NCBI GenBank assembly: GCA_947041945.1
Contig: CAMREV010000003.1
Location: forward strand, 22,101-86,100
Length of the DNA stretch: 64,000 bases
Source of the DNA: an uncultured Mycoplasmataceae bacterium
Lineage (GTDB): Bacteria > Bacillota_I > Bacilli_A > Mycoplasmatales > Mycoplasmoidaceae
Direction: 5' to 3'
Part shown: piece by piece, positions 1-11,217 of the stretch
Layout of the letters: every line of letters starts with the position of its first letter
How positions within the stretch are numbered: position 1 is the first letter of the stretch
Translations under genes and position numbers: made by a program
The notes under the pieces: generated by a model
The model's input: only the letters and a program-made list of their open reading frames with translations
Database searches by the model: none
Told to the model about the DNA's origin: nothing

Positions 1-184
1 TTTTTCAGATAACAAAGAATATGAATATGAAATATGTGGTTCTATTGAATCAGATCCATTACTTGGAAAGATTTCTAATGAGTCTCCTTTAGCAAAAGCT
101 ATCCTTAATAAAACTGTTGGAACTAAGTCTGAAGTTAGAGGAATTGATAAGCCTTATAAAGTAGAAATAATAAAGATATCTTAA
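1..184 (+). CDS. greA: Transcription elongation factor GreA, C-terminal end (partial)
   Basis: Only the last 60 codons lie in the window, read from base 2 to the TAA at 182-184. The peptide has the GreA/GreB C-terminal pattern: IESDPLLGKISNESPLAKAI, then a VGTKSEV stretch and a final YKVEIIKI strand. GreA binds the secondary channel of RNA polymerase and stimulates cleavage of backtracked transcripts. The coiled-coil N-terminal domain that carries the acidic tip is upstream of the window, so activity cannot be judged. It ends about 70 bases before a tRNA cluster on the same strand. Confidence 0.9.
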   Translation, partial: FSDNKEYEYEICGSIESDPLLGKISNESPLAKAILNKTVGTKSEVRGIDKPYKVEIIKIS

Positions 185-211
185 TTTATTTCTTTTTTAT
201 GAAAAGTTATA

Positions 212-217
212 TATAAT
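212..217 (+). promoter_or_regulatory. Candidate -10 box of the first tRNA cluster
   Basis: A TATAAT hexamer lies 34 bases before the tRNA-Tyr 5' end, in the gap after greA. A second TATAAT at 246-251 touches the tRNA itself, so transcription from it would start inside the tRNA; the upstream one is the better candidate. No clear -35 element is visible, which is common in mycoplasmas. Confidence 0.45.
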
Positions 218-251
218 TAAAAATGTTTAATTATCATTAATTAAATATAAT

Positions 252-336
252 GGGTAGTTAGCGAAGTGGCCAAACGCTGCTGACTGTAAATCAGCCCTCT
301 CTGAGTTCGGCGGTTCGAATCCGTCACTACCCACCA
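252..336 (+). tRNA. tRNA-Tyr (GTA)
   Basis: The acceptor stem GGGTAGT/ACTACCC, anticodon GTA at 286-288 and a long variable arm make this a class II tRNA-Tyr. The CCA end is encoded in the DNA. It is first in a same-strand cluster Tyr-Gln-Lys-Leu-Gly with spacers of 5 to 20 bases, presumably one transcript. Confidence 0.95.
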
Positions 337-341
337 TATAT

Positions 342-416
342 TGGGCTGTAGCCAAGCGGTAAGGCAATAGACTTTGACTCTATCATGCGATGGTTCGATT
401 CCATCTAGCCCAGCCA
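342..416 (+). tRNA. tRNA-Gln (TTG)
   Basis: The cloverleaf has a TGGGCTG/TAGCCCA acceptor stem, anticodon loop CTTTGAC giving TTG, T-loop TTCGATT and an encoded CCA. Second gene of the five-tRNA cluster. Confidence 0.95.
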
Positions 417-425
417 TTTATTTAT

Positions 426-500
426 GTCCCACTAGCTCAGTGGTAGAGCATTTCACTTTTAATGAAGGGGTCGTAGGTTCGAGTCCTACGTGGGACACCA
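426..500 (+). tRNA. tRNA-Lys (TTT)
   Basis: The GTCCCAC/GTGGGAC acceptor stem, anticodon TTT in the loop CTTTTAA, T-arm GTAGG/TTCGAGT/CCTAC and an encoded CCA are all visible. Third gene of the cluster. Confidence 0.95.
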
Positions 501-520
501 TTTTAAAAAAAAACATGGCT

Positions 521-606
521 GCTGGAGTGGCGGAATGGTAGACGCACAGGACTTAAAATCCTGAGTTAGCAATAACGTGAGGGTTCAAGTCCCTCTTCCA
601 GCACCA
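521..606 (+). tRNA. tRNA-Leu (TAA)
   Basis: Class II tRNA with acceptor stem GCTGGAG/TTCCAGC, anticodon TAA in the loop CTTAAAA, a long variable arm and an encoded CCA. A second tRNA-Leu with anticodon TAG is at 34045-34129. Confidence 0.95.
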
Positions 607-615
607 TTTATTAAT

Positions 616-689
616 GCAGGTGTAGTTCAATGGTAGAACTATAGCCTTCCAAGCTATTAGCGTGGGTTCGATTCCCATCACCTGCTCCA
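616..689 (+). tRNA. tRNA-Gly (TCC)
   Basis: The acceptor stem GCAGGTG/CACCTGC, anticodon TCC in the loop CTTCCAA and an encoded CCA identify tRNA-Gly. It is the last gene of the cluster and is followed by a hairpin terminator. Confidence 0.95.
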
Positions 690-704
690 TAATAAAAAAT
701 ACAT

Positions 705-740
705 AATAATAATTAATTTAAAGTTAATTATTATTTTTTT
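705..740 (+). terminator. Rho-independent terminator of the tRNA cluster
   Basis: A perfect 12-bp stem (705-716 with 724-735), a 7-base loop and a run of T follow tRNA-Gly and precede the rpsL promoter region. Confidence 0.8.
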
Positions 741-796
741 ATTTTCTTTTTACTTTTTATAAAAATATGTTATTATTTCTTTAGTGTATTTTTTTA

Positions 797-802
797 TATA
801 CT
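797..802 (+). promoter_or_regulatory. Candidate -10 box of the rpsL operon
   Basis: A TATACT hexamer lies 31 bases before the rpsL start codon in the gap after the tRNA terminator. A purine-rich AAGGGGA just before ATG 834 is the ribosome-binding site. Confidence 0.4.
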
Positions 803-833
803 ATACACACAGAATAGTTGTTAAGGGGAAATA

Positions 834-1253
834 ATGCCAACAATATCACAATTAATTAGAAGTGAAAGAAAAAAGAAAGTTAAAAAGACAAAGTCTCCGG
901 CTTTGCTTTGAACTTATAATTCAATGTCAAAAGGAACTAACAATAATCCTGCTCCTTTTAAAAGAGGGGTTTGTACTAGAGTTGGTACAATGACACCAAG
1001 AAAACCTAACTCGGCCCTAAGAAAGTATGCAAAAGTAAGACTTACAAATAATTATGAAGTATTAGCATATATTCCAGGTGAAGGACATAACTTACAAGAA
1101 CATAGTGTTGTTCTTATAAGAGGTGGTAGAGTGAAAGACTTATCTGGGGTAAGATACCATATTGTAAGAGGAACACTTGATACAGTTGGTGTTGCCAATA
1201 GAAAACAAGAAAGATCAGCTTATGGTGCTAAGAAACCTAAAGCTGCTAGCTAA
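834..1253 (+). CDS. rpsL: 30S ribosomal protein S12
   Basis: S12 lines the decoding centre and controls accuracy. The 139 residues start [14 protein letters not shown] and contain the conserved [38 protein letters not shown] and VRYHIVRG blocks. ATG 834 is chosen because it follows AAGGGGA and gives the usual N terminus; a TGA in codon 26 is read as Trp. The position equivalent to E. coli Lys43 is arginine ([13 protein letters not shown]), a change known to give streptomycin resistance in other bacteria. It is followed 11 bases later by rpsG, in the classic rpsL-rpsG-fusA-tuf order. Confidence 0.97.
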
Positions 1254-1264
1254 GGAGATTAACT

Positions 1265-1732
<468 letters not shown>

Positions 1733-1744
1733 TAAGGAAAGATC

Positions 1745-3820
1745 ATGGCAAGAAAATATCCATTAGAAAAATTTAGAAATTTTGGAATTATGGCTCATAT
1801 TGATGCAGGTAAAACTACTACATCTGAAAGAATCTTATTTCATGCAGGTAAAACTCATAAAATAGGAGAAGTTCATGATGGTGGAGCTACTATGGATTGA
1901 ATGGCTCAAGAAAAAGAACGTGGAATCACGATTACTTCTGCTGCTACTTTTGTAACATGAAAAGATCATCAATTAAATCTAATTGATACTCCAGGTCACG
2001 TTGACTTCACTGTTGAAGTTGAAAGATCACTAAGAGTATTAGATGGAGCGGTTGCTGTACTTGATGCGCAAAATGGTGTAGAACCTCAAACTGAAACAGT
2101 TTGAAGACAAGCAACAAGATATGATGTACCTAGAATTGTATTTGTTAATAAAATGGATAAAACTGGTGCTGATTTCGATATGTGTATTCATTCATTAAAA
2201 GACAGATTAGCAGCTAATGTTTCACCAATTCAATATCCTATAGGAGCAGAGTCTCATTTTAAAGGACTAATTGACATTGTTGAAATGAGAGCAATAATCT
2301 TTGATGGAAAATCAGATGAAAATTATGTTATTGAAGAAATTCCAAGTGATTTATTAGACAAAGTTAAAAAGTTAAGAGAAGAATTAATTGATAACTGTGT
2401 TGAATATGATGAAGCAACAATGGAAAAATATCTAGACGGTAAAGAACTATCAGTTGATGAAATTAAAAAATGTATTAGAAAAGGTGTAATTAGTTCAAAC
2501 TTCTATCCAGTTCTTTGTGGAACAGCTTTTAAAAATAAAGGTGTTAAAACATTACTTGATGCAATTGTAGATTATTTACCTTCACCAAATGATGTTCCTC
2601 CAATCAAGGCAACAAAATTAGATGGTAGTGAAACTCAAAGAACTAATAGTGATGATGAACCATTTGCTGCATTAGCTTTCAAAGTTGCAACAGATCCATT
2701 TGTTGGTAAACTAACTTTCATTAGAGTTTATTCAGGTGTGCTTCCAAAAGGATCATACGTAATGAATGCAACTAAGGATGAAAAAGAAAGAGTTTCAAGA
2801 TTAGTTAAAATGCACTCTAACAACAGAGATGAAATTGAAGAAGTAAGAGCTGGTGATATCTGTGCAGTAATTGGATTAAAAAATACAACTACTGGTGATA
2901 CTTTAACTAGTGAGAAAAATGAAATCATTTTAGAATCAATGACTTTTGCAGAACCAGTTATTTCATTAGCTGTTGAACCTAAGTCAAAAGGTGATCAAGA
3001 AAAAATGGGTGTAGCTTTATCAAAACTATCTGAAGAAGATCCAACATTTAGATCATTTACTGATGAAGAAACTGGTCAAGTAATTATTGCTGGTATGGGT
3101 GAACTTCACTTAGAAATTATTGTTGATAGAATGAAAAGAGAATTCAATGTTGAAACAAACGTTGGTGCTCCACAAGTTTCTTATAGAGAAACATTCTTAA
3201 AAAGCGGAGACAAAGTTGAAGCAAAATATATTAAACAATCAGGTGGTAAGGGACAATATGGTCACGTTGTGATTAACTTTGAACCAAACCCAGAAAAAGG
3301 TTTTGAATTTGTTGATAAAATAGTAGGTGGAAAAATTCCTAAGGAATATATTAAACCTGTTAAAAAAGGATTAGAAGATGCATTACATTCTGGTCCTTTA
3401 GCTGGATACCCAGTTATTGACATTAAAGCAACTTTAGTAGATGGTTCATACCATGATGTCGATTCATCTGAGATGGCATACCAAATTGCTGCATCAATGT
3501 CTCTAAAAGAAGCTGCAAAAATTTGTCACCCTGTTCTACTTGAACCAATCATGTCAGTAGAGATTACTGTTCCTGATGAATACTTTGGAACAGTAATGGG
3601 AGATATTTCTTCTAGAAGAGGAAGTATCGAAGGAAATGAGCAAAGAGGGAACGCTCAGGTTATTAAATCAAAAGTTCCTTTAAAAGAAATGTTTGGGTAT
3701 GCGACTGATTTAAGATCAAATACTCAAGGGAGAGCAACATATATAATGCAGTTTAGTAATTATGCACAAGCTCCAAAATCAATTACTGAAGAAGTTATTT
3801 CTTCTAAAACAAAAAAATAA
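1745..3820 (+). CDS. fusA: Elongation factor G
   Basis: This translational GTPase drives translocation of tRNA and mRNA and, with RRF, splits ribosomes. The 691 residues have the GTPase domain in order: P-loop AHIDAGKTT (17-25), RGITI switch, DTPGH (from 81) and NKMD (135-138). These are followed by domains II-V, including [16 protein letters not shown] and the C-terminal SSRRGSIEG region. The start has AAGGAAAG upstream. Trp codons in the GTPase domain are TGA. The TAA stop at 3818 is followed 39 bases later by tuf. Confidence 0.98.
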
Positions 3821-3859
3821 TATATAATTTAAAAAGCAAAAAATAAGGAGAAATTATTT

Positions 3860-5044
3860 ATGGCAAAAGCAAAATTTGATAGATCAAAAGATCACGTTAA
3901 TATAGGTACAATAGGACATATAGACCATGGTAAAACCACTCTAACTGCTGCTATTTGTACTTTCCTTTCAAAACAAGGTAAAGCTGAAAAGAAAGATTAC
4001 GCATCAATTGATAGTGCACCAGAAGAAAAAGCAAGAGGTATTACAATTAATACAGCTCATGTGGAATATGAAACAGATAAAAGACATTACGCTCACGTAG
4101 ATTGTCCAGGACATGCTGATTATGTTAAAAACATGATTACAGGTGCTGCACAAATGGATGGTGGTATCTTAGTTGTTGCGGCAACTGATGGACCAATGCC
4201 TCAAACTAGAGAACATATCTTACTTGCAAGACAAGTAGGGGTTCCTAAGTTAGTAGTATTCCTAAACAAATGTGATATGATGGCTGATACTGAAATGCAA
4301 GACTTAGTTGAAATGGAAGTTAGAGAATTACTAACTTCATATGGATTCGATGGTGATAACACTCCAGTAATTAGAGGTTCAGCATTAAAAGGATTAGAAG
4401 GAGATGCAACTTGAGAAGCAAGACTTCAAGATTTAATGGATGCAGTTGATAGCTATATTCCAACTCCTCCAAGAGAAAATGACAAACCTTTCTTATTAGC
4501 TGTTGAAGACTCAATGACTATCTCTGGTAGAGGTACTGTTGTAACTGGTAGAGTTGAAAGAGGAACTTTAAAACTTAATGATGAAGTTGAAGTTATCGGA
4601 ATTAAACCTACTAAAAAATGTGTTGTAACAGGTATGGAAATGTTTAAGAAAACTCTTGATGAAGTAAGAGCTGGTGATAATGCTGGTATCTTATTAAGAG
4701 GTGTTAACAGAGAAGATATTATTAGAGGACAAGTATTAGCTAAACCAGGTTCAATTACTCCTCATATTAAATTCTCAGCTCAAATCTACTGTCTTAAAAA
4801 AGAAGAAGGTGGAAGACATACTCCATTCTTTAAAGGATACAGACCTCAATTTTACTTCAGAACAACTGACGTAACAGGTTCTATTGAATTAAAAGAAGGT
4901 GTTGAAATGATCACTCCTGGTGATAACACTGAAATCGTTGTTGAACTAATTTACCCAATCGCTGTTGAAGAAGGTTCTAAATTCTCTATTAGAGAAGGTG
5001 GAAGAACAGTTGGTGCTGGTACAGTTACTAAAATAATCAAATAG
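3860..5044 (+). CDS. tuf: Elongation factor Tu
   Basis: EF-Tu delivers aminoacyl-tRNA to the ribosome. The 394-residue protein has the P-loop GHIDHGKTT (19-27), the ARGITI switch I motif, DCPGH, NKCD and SALKGLEGD, then the beta-barrel domains with [23 protein letters not shown] and a C terminus [18 protein letters not shown] precedes ATG 3860. An in-frame TGA at 4412 is Trp. It closes the rpsL operon and is followed at once by a strong hairpin terminator. Confidence 0.98.
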
Positions 5045-5045
5045 T

Positions 5046-5080
5046 AAAAAATAAAATTTTAATAAATTTTATTTTTTTTT
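5046..5080 (+). terminator. Terminator after tuf
   Basis: An A-rich arm (5046-5059) pairs with 5064-5077, and the descending arm ends in a run of nine T. It lies two bases after the tuf stop codon and closes the translation operon. Confidence 0.75.
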
Positions 5081-5107
5081 GCTTATACTTAAAAAGTTAG
5101 GAATTTT

Positions 5108-6052
5108 ATGGAAAATTTATACATACACAATAAAATAAAAAATTTAAAGTTAAAATTAAGATTTAGTAAATCAGTTTTTAGATTAGTAAATATTCAATTT
5201 TTTCAATCAAAATTTAGTTTCATATTCTCATTTATTTTTTCTCTTGTATTAATCCTTGGTCTTGGTTTTATGAACATCTATGGATTTGGATTAATTGATA
5301 CAGGTTTAGGTTTTATGAATGTAATTGTTGGTATTATGACTTTCCAAATATTACAAACAGGAATTCAGATTTTGCCAGAAGCTATAATTGAGTTTAAACA
5401 ATCTGTTATTTTAAAAAGAATTGGTGCAACACCAATTAGATCTATTGATTTTATTTTAATTATGATTTCATATTATTTTAGTGTTATCTTTGTACAATTT
5501 TGATGAATTGTTTTATGAACAACTCTTGCATTTGGATTCTTAAATTTTGGTAATCCAACAGGTGGAACAAATACTGGGATTGAACTTTTATTTAATGGCA
5601 ATGTTGATTGATTTAGTTTTTTTATTGCTTCAATGTATACTTCTGTTTTAGCAATAGTTGTTGGATTATTTATTGCTTCAATTTCAAAAAGTTCAATTCA
5701 TTCACAAGTAATTGGAGGAATCATTTTCTTTGTTTCAATGTTCTTATCTGGAAACTTTATTTCAATACAAACAATTGATTCAATGGAAGGTATGAGATAT
5801 GTTTCAATGATTACTCCTTTTAGATCTGTTAATAATCTAACTTATATTGCTTGAAACTCTACAAATCCATATGCAATATTCCAACCATGAAATAATGCTG
5901 TGTTTCCGTTTTTCTCTGCTAATCCTTTAGAACAGGACAAGACATATACTATTGAATCATGATTCATATGATTCTCATGAATAATGCCTTTTGTTATAAT
6001 AGTAACTTTAGTTGCTTTATCTGCAAAATTCTTTAAATGAAGTAAGAGGTAA
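5108..6052 (+). CDS. ABC-2 type transporter permease
   Basis: A 314-residue integral membrane protein with about six hydrophobic segments (one clear at residues 40-60, then near 75-95, 115-135, 175-200, 205-225 and 285-305). The arrangement, with a large loop before the last helix, and direct coupling to an ATPase gene two bases downstream fit ABC-2 type exporters of the NatB/DrrB kind. Many tryptophans are TGA, including a pair at codons 132-133. The substrate cannot be told from sequence; such pairs in small genomes export drugs, lipids or peptides. Confidence 0.75.
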
Positions 6053-6054
6053 TT

Positions 6055-6867
6055 ATGTCAAAAGTAAGAGACGAATATAAATTTGATATGTTCTTAGGAA
6101 TGTCTAAAGATAAAAAAGATGCTCCTTTTATAATTGACTACGAACCCCCAAAGGGAGAAGGTAAATTAATTGAATTTAAAAATGTTAAAAAAGTATTTAA
6201 TAGTAATAAAAATAAATTTGTAGCTTTGGATGATTTATCATTCACATTATATAATAATGAAAATGTTGCTTTATTAGGTGCTAATGGCGCTGGTAAGACA
6301 ACAACAGTTGAAATGATTATTGGTTTGAATACACCTACAGATGGTGAAATATTATATCTATATGATTACGATTTTAATTTCCAAGAAGAAATTGGAATTC
6401 AATTTCAAGACTCATCATACCCAATTGGTTTAAATGTATGCAATATAATTGATTTCATGATTGATGTTTATAATATTGATATTACAAAAGATGAAATTAT
6501 TTCAGTTGTTACAGCATTTGGTTTACATGAGTATTTAAAAAAACCTGCAAAATCTCTTTCAGGCGGACAACAACAAAGATTTAATATCTTGCTTGCTTTA
6601 TTACATAAACCAAAGATTGTTTTCCTTGATGAGTTATCAACAGGTCTTGATATTCATATCAAAAATGAAATTAGAGTATTTGTTAAAAATTATTGTGAAA
6701 AGTTTAAGATAAACATAATTCTTGTTTCTCATGATATTGAAGAAATAGAGAACATTACAGATAGAATAATGATTCTTCAAAATGGTAAGCTTAAAGTAGA
6801 TATCAATAAAAGCAAAGTTAAAAAATATGCCAAGTCTTTAAATGACTTGTTTAATAAATATATATAG
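6055..6867 (+). CDS. ABC transporter ATP-binding protein (partner of the ABC-2 permease)
   Basis: A single nucleotide-binding domain of 270 residues with Walker A GANGAGKTT (from residue 76), a Q-loop, the signature LSGGQQQR, Walker B IVFLDE and an H-switch VSHDIEEIE. About 45 residues precede the domain, a charged extension not usual in short exporter ATPases. The gene starts two bases after the permease stop, with AGAGG in the permease end as ribosome-binding site, so the two are co-translated and should form a homodimeric ATPase under a permease dimer. Confidence 0.85.
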   Translation: MSKVRDEYKFDMFLGMSKDKKDAPFIIDYEPPKGEGKLIEFKNVKKVFNSNKNKFVALDDLSFTLYNNENVALLGANGAGKTTTVEMIIGLNTPTDGEILYLYDYDFNFQEEIGIQFQDSSYPIGLNVCNIIDFMIDVYNIDITKDEIISVVTAFGLHEYLKKPAKSLSGGQQQRFNILLALLHKPKIVFLDELSTGLDIHIKNEIRVFVKNYCEKFKINIILVSHDIEEIENITDRIMILQNGKLKVDINKSKVKKYAKSLNDLFNKYI

Positions 6868-6872
6868 AAACT

Positions 6873-6911
6873 ATAAAAAAAATAAGAATCAAATCTTATT
6901 TATTTTTTTTG
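6873..6911. terminator. Bidirectional terminator between convergent genes
   Basis: The core stem AATAAGA (6881-6887) with TCTTATT (6894-6900) is flanked by an A run on one side and a T run on the other. It can end the ABC transcript on the plus strand and the lipoprotein transcript on the minus strand. The minus-strand stop codon lies inside it. Confidence 0.7.
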
Positions 6912-9900
6912 TCTTTTTCAACAATTCAATTTGGAGATAAAGCTGTCTCTGCATTTAAATCAAATACATTAAATTTATTGTTTGCTGTAATTTCATTTAA
7001 AACAACATTTTTATATTTTTCATTCATTGCAGTTTTGATTAATAAGTTAAATACAATATCTGCACCTTGTTGAGTTAAGAATGTAGTAAAGTCTTTTGAA
7101 ACATCACTATAGTTAATTTGTTTAGCATAAGCTCCATAGAAATTAACAGTATTTGAATCTGGTAATATTTGATTAGAAACAACACCTTCAAAATTTTGGA
7201 ATGCTTCATTAGGAACAACTGGACTTCCAGTAGTTGGCATTTCTAATTGTTTAATGAAAGCTTCTTTCTTTAAAGCAATTGTTGTTGCTTCATTAATTGA
7301 GTCTATATCAAAACTTCCACCTAATTCTTTACTAACATTATTTGCTAATGTTTCAATATCACTAATAAATTTAATTTCATTAATATGACCTGTTAATGCT
7401 TCTCTTGAACCATATTGGTATAAAACACCTTTTGCAGTTGTAGCAATATCAGCACCTTCTCTTTGACTATTAAATAATTTTTCAACAACTATTGAAGGTA
7501 ATGAATTTTTATCAGATGATTGTAAACCGGCATAACCCAACATATTTTTATTTGTTGTTCCACCACTATTCATTACATTATAATGATTATCTTGTGTACC
7601 ATATGTAGAAGTAGTGTATAAGTTATCTCCATTTGGATTTGCTGACAATAATGTACCAGAGTTTGAGAAATATTTAGATGCATAATTATTATTATTATTT
7701 ACTTTCATTCTATTTACATTTAATAAAGCATCTGAAGTGATTGTTCTGTTACCATCTTCAAGTTTACCATTTAAACCATCTGCTCAAACAAAGTAAAAGT
7801 CTTTTCCATATATTACTTCATCTTGTAGAGATTCCATGAATCTATTGATACCATCTCCATCATCATCTTGTAATAAATAGTTAACTGTTGAAGATAACAA
7901 GTAAGTTTCAAATCTTTTTTTGAATATATCACTTTTATTAATAGTAAATGAATTTAAAAATATTTGTTTTTTGTAATTAATTAATTGAACAGGATCTATT
8001 ACTGCATTGTCAGCTAAGGCATTTGGATTATATCTAGTTCAATCAATAAATTTATTTCCAGCCATATTATTAAAATCTTGACCATAGTATAAATTTACTA
8101 ATTGATTGTTTAATGCATTAATATTTGTTGATGTAACACCATCACCAATTGTGTCTTTAAAATTTAAATTAACATCAAAGTATGGATCTACAATTTTTCC
8201 TAATACTTCTGCTCTTATTCTATCTCCAAATATAGTTCCATTACTTTTCATATAATCATAAATAGATAAATTTAAGTAAAAATCATTAGCATAAATAATT
8301 TGACTAAATTTGAATGTATCATCAGTTGAAGCTAATGGAGTTATTGCTAAAGATTCAAGATAAGGAGTAATTGTAGCTAAATATTTTTCTCTATATGAAT
8401 CAGTCGTTCCATAAACAGGTAATGCTGCATTATATAAATTTGTTATATTGAATAAACCAGTTGATGTATTTTGACTATATATTCAAGGTGAAGCTAATCC
8501 ATTATTTTCTGCATTTGAAGAAAAGTTATTAGAATATACTTCTTTAGTACTTCTAAATTTATTTTGAACAATTCTGTTTTTATCATAATTTTTTATATTA
8601 AATAAATAATCAGACATGGCACTATAGAATTTTTCAGAAGGAGTAGCATTTTTACCAATGTAGTTATCACCAAAGAATTTTGAAACTAATGTTTGATTAC
8701 TAGCATCTAAAAATAATTCTTTTAAAACAAACTCTTTATTATCTGTGAAATATGTTTTAAGTTCATTTTGTAAACCGATAGATATATTACTATTACCTGC
8801 AAGATTAGTTAAATTTCTTTCACTTAGAAGATGTCTATAAATAATTACATCACCATATTTTTTATTTGCTTCTGTAGCAGTTGCACTTGCCTCAATATGT
8901 TTATAACCATCAATTGCAATTGCATGAACACCAGCTTCATTTCTTAACATCATAAAGTTTGATAAGAATAAATCAGCAATTGCAAAAGCATCAGAAGAAA
9001 ATAAATCAGCTCCTCTTAAACTTGTAAGATCACCGAATTGATTGATAATTTTATTTACCATTGCACTTGGAATTTTAGCAGAGTTTACATTTGCAAAAGC
9101 AGAAGTAGAAACAAACTGTTTAGTAATATTGTCTAGTACACTTGTAGTACTATTTAAATTTCTTGTATTTGCAGCAGTTAAAAGTTCACCACCAGATGCT
9201 TGAAATTTATTGTAATAAAGTGATAATGCTGCCATTGCAAATTCTGGATAAAGAGATTCATATATGCTTGAAGCTTTTGCTAATATATATGTAGAACTAT
9301 CTTCTGTATGATTTTGTGGAATATCAATAAGACCAGCACTGTTAGTAACACCACCTATTGTTGGAAGAATATAATTATTTGTAGTTCTTGCATCTTGAAT
9401 GAAGTTATTAAATTTTTCAATACTTGAGAATGTTTCGTTGTCAGAACTTTCTGAAAAGTATGGGAAAGAGTAGTTACCTGCTAGTTCAGTATTTCTATTT
9501 GAAAAAGCACTGCCACTTTCTGGAGGTGGAGGTGGAGTAATATTTGAATTATAAATACTATTGATACCACCCTTTGGAGAACCGTATTTTCATAATGACA
9601 TATTAACAATCATTGGTTTTTCAAATTCTAATCATTTATTGAAAACAAACTCTTGTATAGGAGCATAAAGTTCTTTTTCTAATGCATTTGAACCACTTCA
9701 AGCAAATGATAAACCTGCAGTTTTGTTAAGTGCATTCATTAAATCTGAAAGTTGTGGTGTTTTGATTGTTCCATTCGGTCCATTCACTACAACAAGTGAT
9801 TTTTCAAATATTTTATCAGTCAAATATGTAATTGCTCATGTATTTCTTTTAATAGCAATATAAGATTGTTCGGTACCACCATTTGGGTCTAAATGTGAAT

Positions 9901-10324
9901 CTTGTAATTCTTCTTTTCATTTTGAAGGACTACTTCTTTGAAGTTGTTCTTTAGTTTGTTTTAAATTTTCATCAATATCTTTATTTTGATTTTTTAAATC
10001 TCTAGCAAATGTAGCGTTTTCTTTTGCAATTATTTCAATTGCTTTATAAAAACTATCTCCAATTTTTCCTTCAATATTTTTTTTCATTGAAGATTCATCA
10101 AATAATGAGTCTGCAGCTACTTCTTCAAGTGAAACTAAAATTTCATCAGTACCTGTCTTGCCATTGTTAGCAAAAACATTTCCATCTTTCTTATCTATTC
10201 TAGTTTTATCATCTGTTTGAGTAGCACTACATGAAGCTAAAAGTAAGGCAGATGAAGAAACCATTGATATTAAACCTAAAGAAACAGTTGTTAAAAAAAC
10301 AGCTTTTGATCTTGTTCTTTTCAT
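6896..10324 (-). CDS. Large surface lipoprotein, 1142 residues, function unknown
   Basis: The frame is open from ATG 10324 to TAA 6896 when TGA is read as Trp. The N terminus has a basic start (MKRTRSKAVF), a hydrophobic core and a lipobox LLASC, so cleavage before Cys and lipid anchoring on the outer face of the membrane are expected. After it come an acidic spacer, a charged helical stretch (residues 75-130), a short TPPPPPES proline run near residue 260, and a long Asn/Ser/Leu-rich region. No enzyme motif is seen. AGGAGAAAA lies before the start. It has the look of the large surface lipoproteins of mycoplasmas, with roles in adhesion or antigenicity possible but unproven. Confidence 0.75.
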
Positions 10325-10482
10325 ATATATTTTCTCCTAAAAATTACATAATATTATTATAATATTTTATTTCAAAAAACACATAAAAAAAGATACAAAT
10401 AAATAAAAATAAGAAATATATTTTTTTTTATTTAAAATATAATAAATCTAGTGTAGAAATACCAAAAATTGAAAGAGAAAAA

Positions 10483-11217
10483 ATGCCGAAAATTCAAATA
10501 AATAATTTATCAATTTCTATAAATGAAAAAAAAATTTTAAACAACATTAATTTAGAAATAAACAAGGGAGATGTAATTGCCATAGTAGGCCCTAATGGTA
10601 ATGGAAAATCAACGCTTTTAAAAAGCATTATGAATCATTATAGTGTTGAAAAAGAAGGCGGAGATATCTTAATTGATGGTGTAAGTACAAACGAAATGGA
10701 ACCAAATGAAATAATGAAAAATGGAATCTTTTTTGCCCCACAAAATTCAGAAGAAATTCCAGGTGTACTAATGATTGATTTTTTAAAAGCAATTGTAAAT
10801 GCAAATAGAGACACACCTATAAAAATGGCTGAATTATTTAAAAATATAGAAGCAATTTTAAAAGATTTAAATTTAGATAGATCTATTTTAAAAAGATTTG
10901 TAAATCATGGTTTTTCTGGTGGTGAAAAAAAGAAATCAGAAATACTACAAATGAAATTATTAAATCCTGAATGTATTTTATTGGATGAAATTGACTCTGG
11001 ATTAGATGTTGATTCTATTAAGCTTGTAATAAATGAATTGAAAAAAATAGTTGATGGTGAAAAATCATTAATTATAGTTAGTCACCAACAAAAAATATTT
11101 GATGTTATTAAACCAAATAAAGTAATTGTAATTATGGGTGGAAAAATAATAAAAGAAGGAGATTATTCTCTTTTGGAAAAAATTAATAATGAAGGTTATG
11201 AATGACTAAATTTTTAA
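10483..11217 (+). CDS. sufC: Fe-S cluster assembly ATPase SufC
   Basis: SufC is the ABC-type ATPase that drives the SufB-SufC-SufD scaffold. It has Walker A GPNGNGKST (36-44), signature FSGGEKKKSEIL, Walker B CILLDEIDSGLD and the H-loop VSHQQ. A TGA at 11203 would be a stop in the standard code, but here it is Trp. The protein runs four more codons to TAA 11215-11217, ending EGYEWLNF (244 residues) and overlapping sufD by 16 bases. It is the first gene of a sufCDSUB operon in the same order as in Bacillus subtilis. Confidence 0.95.

Noticed and set aside
2153..3820. fusA, tuf, sufS, dnaE, gap and many others appear broken by TGA codons
   Set aside because: The TGAs fall at conserved Trp positions and a tRNA-Trp(UCA) is present, so these are intact genes in the UGA=Trp code, not pseudogenes.
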